Positions 1 to 5,135 of a DNA stretch of 5,135 nucleotides are shown here, piece by piece. The translations under genes were made by a program, and so were the position numbers. The first letter of the stretch is position 1. Every line of letters begins with the position of its first letter. This stretch comes from an uncultured Bacillus sp. (GTDB lineage: Bacteria > Bacillota > Bacilli > Bacillales > Cytobacillaceae). The stretch spans positions 1 to 5,135 of the forward strand of contig CALGSR010000511.1 of the NCBI GenBank assembly GCA_937902115.1, given 5' to 3'. The notes beneath the pieces are model-generated. The model saw only the letters and a program-made list of their open reading frames with translations, searched no databases and was not told where the DNA came from.

Positions 1-1131
1 CATTAGCCCAGGTACATAGGCGCCCAATGCAGAACCAATTTGATGGCTTAAGAATAGACAGCCCACGATAAACCCAAGTGAATAATTTTTAAAATACTGC
101 GCCGTCAGCACTTGTGTCGGTGCCACTGTGGAGAAATCGACAATCCCGAACAAAGCGGCAAACACGAGAAGCAAGATTGGATCATGAATAAATAAGAGGA
201 GCACGATCGATAAAGCCCGGACAAAATATAACAAGACCAGCAGTTTACGACTGCTCCAACGGTCTGCTATCACACCGGAGAGCAGAATACCGACAATATT
301 AAATCCAGCTAAGATGCTCACCGCTGCACTTGTTACTGCCGGAGAAAAGCCACAATAGCTGGCAAAAGGAATTAAATGGGTATCCATCAAACCTGTCGAG
401 GTAAAACCGCAAACGGCAAAAGGAAGCATAACGAACCAAAATGTTCTTTTGCCCAAAAGCTCCCTCAGTGAAAATTTAGCCTCGGTTGTTTTTTCCGGTT
501 CCACCGTGCTTTGATCTTTCCTTTGAAGACCTCCAAGCGGCTCCATATCCTTTTCATCCGGCTGATTTCGTAAAAAGAACAGTACAACGGGGAAGATAAT
601 CAACATCAAAAAGACACCTAATAGAATATGGGTGATGCGCCAATCAAAATAATGAATCAATAATAATGACCCCGGAACAAGGAGCATCTGGCCAAAGCCA
701 AATCCCGCTTCTAAAATCCCTAATGCAAGCCCGCGTTTTTTCGTAAACCAATTCGCAACCAGTACCGTACCGGCAACATTAGAAGCCCCTCCCACGCCAA
801 TAGATACAAAGGCATAAAGCACAAATAACTGCCATGGCACTTGTACAAAAGAGATCATAAAAAAACTAATCCCAACCAACAGAGTACTCGCAGATATCAC
901 CATCCGCGCACCAAATTTATCGATTAATCTGCCAATAAACGGCTGTGAAATTCCATAGATGACAAAACTTAATGTCGAAATCAGCGATGTCGTTCCTCGG
1001 TCAATGGACAAGTCCCGCTCCCACGGTTCCATAAACGCCCCGAACGCAAGCCGGCCTCCCTGTACCGCTAAAAATGCGAGAAATGTGACAAATACAATAA
1101 TCCATGCGTAATGAAGTTTCCCTTTGCTCAT
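1..1131 (-). CDS. MFS transporter, monocarboxylate/oxalate-formate (MCT/OFA)-like, C-terminus cut by window edge
   Basis: This is a secondary transporter of the major facilitator superfamily in the cytoplasmic membrane, probably moving a small organic anion; the substrate cannot be read from the sequence. I translated 377 codons without a stop from ATG at 1131 to base 1. About eleven hydrophobic helices are visible, with a polar central loop near residues 189-229. The MFS motif A occurs after TM2 as GRLIDKFGARMV (67-78) and again in the second half as GVIADRWSSRKL (286-297). The NWFTKKRGLALG segment (127-138), before TM5, and the SHQIGSALGAY segment (362-372), in TM11, are typical of monocarboxylate/oxalate-formate-type members. 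Family members usually run to about 400-430 residues, so roughly the last helix and the tail are missing. The start is supported by AAGGGG six bases upstream. The gene diverges from copC. The family call is firm; the substrate is not. Confidence 0.9.
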   Translation of the reverse strand, partial: MSKGKLHYAWIIVFVTFLAFLAVQGGRLAFGAFMEPWERDLSIDRGTTSLISTLSFVIYGISQPFIGRLIDKFGARMVISASTLLVGISFFMISFVQVPWQLFVLYAFVSIGVGGASNVAGTVLVANWFTKKRGLALGILEAGFGFGQMLLVPGSLLLIHYFDWRITHILLGVFLMLIIFPVVLFFLRNQPDEKDMEPLGGLQRKDQSTVEPEKTTEAKFSLRELLGKRTFWFVMLPFAVCGFTSTGLMDTHLIPFASYCGFSPAVTSAAVSILAGFNIVGILLSGVIADRWSSRKLLVLLYFVRALSIVLLLFIHDPILLLVFAALFGIVDFSTVAPTQVLTAQYFKNYSLGFIVGCLFLSHQIGSALGAYVPGLM

Positions 1132-1136
1132 GATAT

Positions 1137-1142
1137 CCCCTT
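1137..1142 (-). promoter_or_regulatory. Ribosome binding site of the MFS gene
   Basis: On the minus strand the sequence reads AAGGGG, then GATATC, then the ATG at 1131. The six-base spacing fits a strong Firmicutes Shine-Dalgarno site and fixes the start codon. Confidence 0.7.
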
Positions 1143-1196
1143 TTCCTTGCTGTCATAAATAAGTACGAATAACAATAATAATAGTCGTAGTTTAAT

Positions 1197-1205
1197 ATTA
1201 TCACA
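1197..1205 (-). promoter_or_regulatory. Candidate extended -10 element for the MFS gene
   Basis: The minus strand carries TGTGATAAT, which is a TGn extended -10 followed by GATAAT (5 of 6 matches to TATAAT). It would start transcription near 1190 and leave a leader of about 59 bases. No good -35 box lies 16-18 bases upstream, so this is a weak call that relies on the extended -10. Confidence 0.25.
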
Positions 1206-1275
1206 GCGATTGTTCAAGTTGATATTTTACAATAACTAATCAACAAACATTTTTTTTGCCCTCATTACAAATCTT

Positions 1276-1304
1276 TTTACATCCATTATGTCCTTTGGTA
1301 CAAC
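1276..1304 (+). promoter_or_regulatory. Candidate sigma-A promoter of copC-copD
   Basis: TTTACA (1276-1281, 5 of 6 to consensus) is followed after 17 bases by TACAAC (1299-1304, 4 of 6). TGG directly before the -10 supplies a TGn extended element. Transcription would start near 1311, giving a leader of about 24 bases. I found no clear CsoR-type C/G-rich operator and no CopY-type TACANNTGTA box around it, so the copper-responsive regulator, if there is one, remains unidentified. Confidence 0.4.
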
Positions 1305-1311
1305 CCCATTA

Positions 1312-1324
1312 CTACTATTAGTAG
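1312..1324 (+). repeat. Small inverted repeat at the ribosome binding site of copC
   Basis: CTACT (1312-1316), spacer ATT, and AGTAG (1320-1324) form a 5-bp stem with a 3-base loop. The right arm overlaps the AGTAGGT Shine-Dalgarno sequence (1320-1326, one mismatch to AGGAGGT), eight bases before the copC start. If transcription begins near 1311, the hairpin would be the very 5' end of the mRNA. It could slow ribosome binding, protect the 5' end, or be chance. Confidence 0.35.
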
Positions 1325-1334
1325 GTTATTTAAC

Positions 1335-1895
1335 ATGAAAAGACTAGCCTTGTTTTCTTTGATCTTCTTCCTGCTTTTCAGCTTAATAACGTTCGCACAC
1401 ACCGGCTTAGAAACATCAGCGCCGCAAGATGGAGACATCATAACGGAAGAACTGGAACAAATGACTTTAACCTTCGAAACAAAAATCGAACAAGGCAGTA
1501 CGTTAGAACTGACAAATTCCCTGGGTGAAGCCATTGCTGTTGACAATATCACAATTACAGACAATCAATTGAAGGGTCAGATAGCAAAACCGCTTGAGAA
1601 TGGGGAATACAAGATTCATTGGAACATTATTGGAGCTGACGGCCATCGGATAGATGGGGTCCTGAATTTTTCTGTTGATCTTCCGCTGACGGAAGAGGCA
1701 CCTGCAGAACTAGAGCCGGAATCCTCAGAAGAAGAGATGGAGTACCGGACACAAGTTGAAAAAACAGAAGAGAATCGAATCATCTTGGCCGAGGAAAAAG
1801 AGGAGAACGAAACATCCTATTTAATGCCAACTATTATTGGAGCTCTCGTTCTGATTGCCATCATCAGTTTATTTATGATGAGAAGGAAAAAATAA
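1335..1895 (+). CDS. copC: CopC-domain copper-binding protein, exported and membrane-anchored
   Basis: This extracytoplasmic copper-binding protein probably hands copper to, or works with, the CopD partner downstream. Residues 1-21 form a signal peptide (KR, then a hydrophobic core, ending FA). Cleavage before H22 would expose the N-terminal histidine that is a Cu(II) ligand in CopC proteins. The CopC beta-sandwich spans about 22-115, opening with AHTGLETSAPQDG and closing with GADGHRIDG, where D102 and H104 match the second and third ligands (Asp-x-His). The methionine-rich Cu(I) loop of some Gram-negative CopC proteins is not seen. A strongly acidic linker (about 119-160) follows, then one membrane helix (about 163-182) and an RRKK tail, so the domain is tethered outside the cell. 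The protein has 186 residues. The ATG has AGTAGGT eight bases upstream. copD follows after three bases. Confidence 0.9.
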   Translation: MKRLALFSLIFFLLFSLITFAHTGLETSAPQDGDIITEELEQMTLTFETKIEQGSTLELTNSLGEAIAVDNITITDNQLKGQIAKPLENGEYKIHWNIIGADGHRIDGVLNFSVDLPLTEEAPAELEPESSEEEMEYRTQVEKTEENRIILAEEKEENETSYLMPTIIGALVLIAIISLFMMRRKK

Positions 1896-1898
1896 TCG

Positions 1899-2981
1899 AT
1901 GTTTTTTGTAGAAACGCTCACTCAAGCATTGGTCTATCTCTGTTTTGCCATCCTTACGGGTAGCTTTATTCTCCATCTCATCCCTGATACGAATAGGCCT
2001 GAAATAAAAGGTGGCTTGATGCTGGCAAGTGCCGGCATCGCCATCTTTTCGTTTATACCCGTTCTTCGCTTAATTTTGTACCTCAGCTCAGGGATCGGTT
2101 TTTGGCAAACGATGAATGCTGTCCTTTTCTCATTTGAAGTGGGAAAGACATGGACGTTCACATTCATTGTCAGCAGTATATTATATATTTTTGTCATCTG
2201 GTTCAATTTTCAAAAAAAACCGCTGTACTCCTGTATCGGGCTTGCCCTTACCTTTCTATTGATACTCACACTCGGTTTGTCCAGCCACGCAAGTTCGCTT
2301 GATCCGATACGGGGATTTTTGAGCCATACTCTTCATTTAACAGCTGTCAGTATTTGGGTGGGAATCCTTTTGATTGTGAGCTGGTTTTCAACCAATGAAG
2401 CGAATTGGCAAAAGTTCTTAAAATGGTTTACCCCCGTCGCGCTCGTTTGCTTAGGGGTCGTCATCCTAACTGGCCTGGCACTTATATCTTTTGTCATGGA
2501 ACTGAACGCTTATCCTGATTCGTGGATCATTCCCTACGGTCAATCCTTATTAGTGAAACATCTATTACTGCTTCCTTTACTAGTATTTGCCGTGATTAAC
2601 GGCGTATTGGTTAAAAGGAAGTGGAAGTCAAAGAAACCATTCCCGCCAAAACCATGGGCAAGAATGGAGAGCGTAGTGATTCTGCATATTTTTTCTGCCA
2701 CAGCGGCATTAGGGCAGCAATCACCGCCCCATGAGACAATTGCAACAAGCGCAGAAGCTTCCAAGCTGTTTACCAGCTTCTATCAAGGGTCATTTCAGCC
2801 AGACATGTCTATCCTTCTCACACTTAATCCGACTGGCATTATCCTTTTTGTCTTAGCTATTGTTTTCATCTCTATCATGATTCAATCTTTTTTGAAAGAA
2901 ACACCTCCCATTACTGCTTTTCTGATGGGGATTTTATCAGTGTTTTGTATGTACTTTGCTTTGATGTTTAGTATTCTTTAA
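1899..2981 (+). CDS. copD: CopD-family copper-handling membrane protein
   Basis: This polytopic membrane protein of the CopD/YcnJ type is thought to take part in copper import or homeostasis together with CopC. Its 360 residues contain about nine or ten hydrophobic helices (roughly 7-28, 38-62, 85-103, 108-128, 144-163, 177-199, 217-239, 256-271, 311-331 and 336-358). The CopD core is recognisable from HTLHLTAVSIWVGIL (143-157) through FLKWFTPVALV (173-183), GVVILTGL (186-193) and GQSLLVKHLLLLPLL (214-228) to the MESVVILHIFSATAAL segment (256-271) and QQSPPHE (273-279). Candidate metal ligands in or near membranes are H26, H130, H143, H146, H221, H263 and H278. The ATG is three bases after the copC stop, with AAGGA about eleven bases upstream inside the end of copC, so the two are cotranscribed and probably translationally coupled. 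A terminator follows directly. The direction of copper movement cannot be read from sequence. Confidence 0.87.
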   Translation: MFFVETLTQALVYLCFAILTGSFILHLIPDTNRPEIKGGLMLASAGIAIFSFIPVLRLILYLSSGIGFWQTMNAVLFSFEVGKTWTFTFIVSSILYIFVIWFNFQKKPLYSCIGLALTFLLILTLGLSSHASSLDPIRGFLSHTLHLTAVSIWVGILLIVSWFSTNEANWQKFLKWFTPVALVCLGVVILTGLALISFVMELNAYPDSWIIPYGQSLLVKHLLLLPLLVFAVINGVLVKRKWKSKKPFPPKPWARMESVVILHIFSATAALGQQSPPHETIATSAEASKLFTSFYQGSFQPDMSILLTLNPTGIILFVLAIVFISIMIQSFLKETPPITAFLMGILSVFCMYFALMFSIL

Positions 2982-2983
2982 AC

Positions 2984-3020
2984 AAAAAGGTGATTCCACC
3001 CATGATGGAATCACCTTTTT
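2984..3020. terminator. Bidirectional intrinsic terminator between copD and the GNAT gene
   Basis: AAAAAGGTGATTCCA (2984-2998) pairs perfectly with TGGAATCACCTTTTT (3006-3020) across the loop CCCATGA, giving a 15-bp stem. Both strands end the stem in a T-run, so it can stop copD transcripts and the convergent GNAT transcripts. It starts two bases after the copD stop, and its right end overlaps two bases of the GNAT stop codon. Confidence 0.9.
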
Positions 3021-3606
3021 AACAATATTCAGGAAAGACACGTTTCTTAATATCCTCCCATTCCGAATAAATAATGCTGTAATAAACATCATCTCTGCTC
3101 ATACCGGATGAGTCGATGTAATTGGCACGGAACACTCCTTCTTCTGTCGCACCCAGCTTTGAAATCGCCTTTTGTGAACGAAGATTACGGACATCGGCAC
3201 TGAACTGCACGCGACGGAATTCCATTTCTTCAAAGGCGTACTTTAACAATTCATATTTACAAGCTTTATTTAAACCAGTGCCGCGATACCCTTTGCCATA
3301 CCACGTCCAGCCAATCTCAAGCCGCTTATTGCCAAACTGAATATTTCCGTACCTTGTTAAACCGGCCACTTCATTTGTCCACTTATCAATGATAATAAAA
3401 GGATAGGAATTTCCTAACTCCCTTTGCCTGCCTGTTTCCAATAGATAATTCTCAAAATCGGCTTCATTCCTGCATTCTATCGTAAAATAAACCTCTTCAT
3501 CATAAATAATCTTCTGTAAATCTTCTTTGTATTTCACATCAAACGGTACGAGTTTGACCCGCTCATTTTCTAAACGGATTTCTTTTTGAAAAAAATCTTT
3601 GCCCAT
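3019..3606 (-). CDS. GNAT N-acetyltransferase, RimJ/RimL (Acetyltransf_3) type
   Basis: This cytoplasmic enzyme should move an acetyl group from acetyl-CoA to an amine, either a protein N-terminus or a small molecule; the acceptor is unknown. The 195 residues have the usual length and order: an N-terminal strand RLENERVKLVPF (11-22), a mid strand GLTRYGNI (82-89), the strand RLEIGWTWYGKGYRG (95-109), and the acetyl-CoA pyrophosphate loop RGTGLN (108-113) leading into helix NKACKYELLKYAFEE. Then come RRVQFSADVRN (131-141) and SQKAISKLGATEEGVFR (144-160), the N..S..A..KLG signature of RimJ/RimL enzymes. ATG at 3606 has AAGGGG six bases upstream. The XRE regulator lies 73 bp upstream on the same strand with no terminator seen between them, so cotranscription is possible. 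The stop codon overlaps the terminator shared with copD. The family is secure; a specific gene name is not. Confidence 0.9.
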   Translation of the reverse strand: MGKDFFQKEIRLENERVKLVPFDVKYKEDLQKIIYDEEVYFTIECRNEADFENYLLETGRQRELGNSYPFIIIDKWTNEVAGLTRYGNIQFGNKRLEIGWTWYGKGYRGTGLNKACKYELLKYAFEEMEFRRVQFSADVRNLRSQKAISKLGATEEGVFRANYIDSSGMSRDDVYYSIIYSEWEDIKKRVFPEYC

Positions 3607-3610
3607 TATT

Positions 3611-3616
3611 TTCCCC
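3611..3616 (-). promoter_or_regulatory. Ribosome binding site of the GNAT gene
   Basis: On the minus strand AAGGGG is followed by AAAATA and then ATG at 3606. The six-base spacing supports this start over any internal one. Confidence 0.65.
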
Positions 3617-3679
3617 TTGATATTCTGACTCTCTGCACGAGTCTAGTCTAGTGGTTTTCCTTTTAGTCCCGCTACCCGG

Positions 3680-4123
3680 TCATTTCCCCAAATGCAATTC
3701 ATCTAACCGCTTCAGAGACTCATCTTTGTCAAAGCTGCTGTACCAGCGGTAATTTTCCTCATCAAAAATGCGAAAATGGTTGCTGATCACATTTTGTTGG
3801 AGCCGGAAATCCCCTCTTGTTTTAACTGGCTTCCACCATACTTTCCCTCCCAATGTTTTTTCCTTCGGTGCCGCATCGCTGTCCTGGGCCATTAACTGAA
3901 CAAAAACAACCGGATCATCGCCGATCACGGATTCGAGTAATTCACTGCGATTAAACAAGGCACAAAAAGCGACAACGGTTGTCCAATTCGCATTAATTCT
4001 TCTTTTCTCTATTTGCAACAGTGTTTTTTTTGAAATGCCAAGAATTTCTGCCATTTTCTCTTGCGAAATCCCATGCACTCTCATTTTTTCTGAAATCAGC
4101 TCAATAAATCTTTCTTTTTCCAC
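3680..4123 (-). CDS. XRE-family (HTH_3) transcriptional regulator with unassigned C-terminal domain
   Basis: This 147-residue cytoplasmic DNA-binding protein is probably a regulator. The Cro/C1-type helix-turn-helix spans about residues 5-60: KMRVHGISQEKMAEILGIS (13-31) holds the first helices and turn, and KKTLLQIEKRR (32-42) is the recognition helix and following segment, with the helix WTTVVAFCALFN (47-58) after it. A linker (about 61-90) leads to a C-terminal domain rich in aromatic and basic residues, with GGKVWWKPVKTRGDFRLQ (92-109) and FRIFDEENYRWYSSFD (117-132); I cannot assign it to a named family. The start is GTG at 4123; the nearest ATG upstream (4127) is out of frame. AAAGGA lies eleven bases before the GTG, which is long. 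A promoter whose -10 sits inside a palindrome lies just upstream, suggesting autoregulation. The target genes are unknown; the downstream GNAT gene is one candidate. Confidence 0.82.
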   Translation of the reverse strand: MEKERFIELISEKMRVHGISQEKMAEILGISKKTLLQIEKRRINANWTTVVAFCALFNRSELLESVIGDDPVVFVQLMAQDSDAAPKEKTLGGKVWWKPVKTRGDFRLQQNVISNHFRIFDEENYRWYSSFDKDESLKRLDELHLGK

Positions 4124-4127
4124 ACAT
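4101..4127 (-). other. Possible 8-codon upstream ORF overlapping the regulator start
   Basis: ATG at 4127 opens an eight-codon frame (MCGKRKIY, stop TGA at 4103-4101), shifted relative to the GTG start at 4123 and overlapping the first codons of the regulator. The AAAGGA site ends seven bases before this ATG, a better distance than the eleven bases to the GTG. It may tune translation of the regulator, or it may be an accident of sequence; no product function is implied. Confidence 0.25.
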
Positions 4128-4143
4128 ATCCAATTCCTTTTTA

Positions 4144-4157
4144 GTGTAATTTTACAC
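4144..4157. promoter_or_regulatory. Operator-like palindrome upstream of the XRE regulator
   Basis: GTGTAA (4144-4149), TT, and TTACAC (4152-4157) form an inverted repeat with two perfect 6-bp half-sites whose centres lie eight bases apart. It lies 21-34 bases before the regulator start and contains the candidate -10 box. Such a position is usual for autorepression by small dimeric XRE proteins; binding by this protein is inferred, not shown. Confidence 0.5.
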
Positions 4158-4176
4158 CTATTCTGTTAATGATCAA
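4149..4176 (-). promoter_or_regulatory. Candidate sigma-A promoter of the XRE regulator
   Basis: On the minus strand TTGATC (4176-4171, 4 of 6 to consensus) is followed after 16 bases by TAAAAT (4154-4149, 5 of 6). Transcription would begin near 4142 and give a leader of about 18 bases holding the AAAGGA site. The -10 is buried in the GTGTAA/TTACAC palindrome, so a bound repressor would block polymerase. Confidence 0.45.
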
Positions 4177-4230
4177 TGACAAATATGTTGCAGATTAGTA
4201 ACTATTCTATTAATAAACGGCTACAAACAG

Positions 4231-4259
4231 AAAAACTGCCCCAATAGCAATTGGGACAG
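4231..4259 (-). terminator. Intrinsic terminator of the ABC transporter ATPase gene
   Basis: On the minus strand CTGTCCCAAT, loop TGCT, and ATTGGGGCAG form a 10-bp stem (one G-U pair in RNA), followed at once by TTTTT. The stem begins 15 bases after the ATPase stop codon. The + strand lacks a T-run after the stem, so it acts in one direction. It separates the transporter operon from the XRE regulator. Confidence 0.85.
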
Positions 4260-4274
4260 CCTCGAAATTCTTTA

Positions 4275-5135
4275 TCAACTAAGTTTATGTGTATGTTTTT
4301 CTTTACTTGCTTGATGACAGGCAACACGGTGATGCTTTACTGTATGAATCAATTCAGGTACGATTTTCTCGCAAATGGATAGACCCTTAGGACAGCGGGA
4401 TTGAAAGGAACAGCCCTCCAAAAAATCAAGCAGGCTCGGTACTTCCCCTGTCAACCTCCCTGAATAACTTAACCTCGGTGTTGCGGCAGCAATTAAAGTT
4501 TGTGTATATGGATGCTGCGGATTTTGAAAAATTTCTTCACAGCTCGCTTCTTCTACAATTTTCCCACAATACATCACAACGACTTTATCAGCCAAATATT
4601 TCACCAGTGGTAAATCGTGGGAAATGAACAGCATGCTTAATTGCAGTTTTTCCTGTAGTTCTTTTAATAAATTAATGATTTGTGCTTGGATCGATACATC
4701 TAATGAGGAAACAGGTTCATCCAAAACCAATAACTTTGGATTCACAGCAAGAGCACGGGCAATCGCCGCTCTTTGACACTGTCCGCCGCTTAATTGATGG
4801 GGAAACACTTCATGGAGCTCACGGGGAATCCCAACTAAATCAAGAAGTTCCACCATTCGCTTCCCTCTCTCATTCGCTTTCCATCCTGCAGCACGTAACG
4901 GTTCAATAATCGATTCCCCTATCCTCATTCTCGGGTCTAAACTTGAATAGGAATTTTGAAAAACAAAGCCTACCTGCTTATAGAAAAATTGCCTATCTCT
5001 CTTTTTTGCTAATGTCCGTCCCATAAATTTTACCGTTCCAGCAGTTGGTTTATACAGCCCGCATGCCGTTTGCCAGAAAGTCGATTTCCCGCAGCCGCTT
5101 TCCCCGACAATCGCTGTAATTTTTCCACGTTCCAC
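4275..5135 (-). CDS. OppF/DppF-type peptide (or nickel) ABC transporter ATP-binding protein, N-terminus beyond window
   Basis: This is one of the two cytoplasmic ATPases of a peptide/nickel-type ABC importer, powering uptake through two membrane permeases. The 286 residues in the window show Walker A GESGCGKST (11-19), Q-loop VFQNSYSSLDP (58-68), signature LSGGQCQR (115-122), Walker B LLVLDEP (135-141), D-loop SSLD (143-146) and switch H173 in ISHD. The oligopeptide-transporter C-terminal extension follows, with NPQHPYTQTL (205-214) and a cysteine set C242-x5-C248-x6-C255-x17-C273. That set matches the iron-sulfur-type motif of OppD/DppD/OppF relatives. The signature has C120 where Arg is usual. 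The apparent GTG at 5135 is very probably an internal valine, since Walker A normally begins some 35-45 residues into the protein. Its terminator shows it is the last gene of an operon continuing to the right. Substrate (peptide, nickel or metallophore) is undecided. Confidence 0.92.
   Translation of the reverse strand: MERGKITAIVGESGCGKSTFWQTACGLYKPTAGTVKFMGRTLAKKRDRQFFYKQVGFVFQNSYSSLDPRMRIGESIIEPLRAAGWKANERGKRMVELLDLVGIPRELHEVFPHQLSGGQCQRAAIARALAVNPKLLVLDEPVSSLDVSIQAQIINLLKELQEKLQLSMLFISHDLPLVKYLADKVVVMYCGKIVEEASCEEIFQNPQHPYTQTLIAAATPRLSYSGRLTGEVPSLLDFLEGCSFQSRCPKGLSICEKIVPELIHTVKHHRVACHQASKEKHTHKLS

Noticed and set aside
1001..1204. Open frame of 67 codons on the minus strand overlapping the MFS start
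   Set aside because: It lies mostly over the MFS gene in another frame, its sequence is low-complexity and unlike a protein family, and the MFS frame has a good ribosome site and motifs.
1209..1233. ATTGT...ACAAT inverted repeat in the divergent region as a copper operator
   Set aside because: The arms are 5 bp with a 15-base spacer in AT-rich sequence and do not resemble the CsoR or CopY sites; chance is enough to explain it.
1286..2764. Three minus-strand open frames (1286-1564, 1934-2206, 2540-2764) opposite copC and copD
   Set aside because: All are antisense shadows of well-supported genes, with no domain or ribosome site of their own.
3122..3340. Plus-strand open frame opposite the GNAT gene
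   Set aside because: It is antisense to a clear acetyltransferase; the translation shows no family features.
3627..3643. GACTC...GAGTC inverted repeat and nearby TAGAC duplication between the regulator and the GNAT gene
   Set aside because: The stem is only 5 bp with a 7-base loop and has no T-run after it on the minus strand, so it does not qualify as a terminator, and nothing ties it to a known operator.
4682..4909. Plus-strand open frame opposite the ABC ATPase
   Set aside because: It is antisense to the conserved signature and Walker B region, so it is a shadow.
5133..5135. GTG at the right edge as the start of the ABC ATPase
   Set aside because: Walker A would begin at residue 11, leaving no room for the first beta strands of the ATPase; the codon is more likely an internal valine.
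1..5135. Search for a novel defence, mobile or RNA-based system
   Set aside because: No direct repeat arrays, transposase, integrase, toxin-antitoxin pair, reverse transcriptase or long structured non-coding region is visible; the genes are ordinary chromosomal types.

Overview
The window looks like chromosome of a Gram-positive, Bacillus-like member of the Firmicutes. The evidence is moderate-to-low GC, strong AAGGGG/AAGGA-type ribosome binding sites, compact intrinsic terminators, a membrane-anchored CopC of the Gram-positive type, and a GTG-started XRE regulator. I see no rRNA, tRNA, CRISPR array, insertion sequence, phage gene or integration site. No stretch over 300 bases lacks a gene; the two largest gaps are 1132-1334 (203 bp) and 4124-4274 (151 bp).

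Layout from left to right: (1) 1-1131, minus strand: a major facilitator superfamily transporter of the monocarboxylate/oxalate-formate type, open at the left edge and lacking its C-terminus. (2) 1132-1334: a divergent intergenic region with candidate promoters for both sides. (3) 1335-2981, plus strand: a two-gene copper operon, copC (secreted, membrane-anchored copper-binding domain) and copD (polytopic membrane protein), three bases apart and in the same reading frame. (4) 2984-3020: a perfect 15-bp stem that serves as a bidirectional terminator. (5) 3019-3606, minus: a RimJ/RimL-type GNAT N-acetyltransferase. (6) 3680-4123, minus: an XRE-type DNA-binding regulator with an aromatic-rich C-terminal domain I cannot name; its candidate -10 box lies inside a 14-bp operator-like palindrome. 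(7) 4231-5135, minus: the C-terminal part of an OppF/DppF-type peptide (or nickel) ABC transporter ATPase with its own terminator, open at the right edge.

How the genes work together: only copC-copD form a clear functional pair. CopC would bind copper outside the membrane and CopD would pass it across or handle it in the membrane, as proposed for the CopC-CopD fusion YcnJ of Bacillus subtilis. The XRE regulator and GNAT gene are codirectional, 73 bp apart with no terminator seen between them, and may be cotranscribed. The ABC ATPase is probably the last gene of a transporter operon lying to the right. The MFS gene and the copper operon share a divergent promoter region, but nothing visible shows that they are coregulated. 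Most of the window is ordinary chromosome. The points most worth a second look are the in-frame copC/copD junction, the XRE operator/promoter with a short overlapping upstream ORF, and the unassigned C-terminal domain of that regulator.
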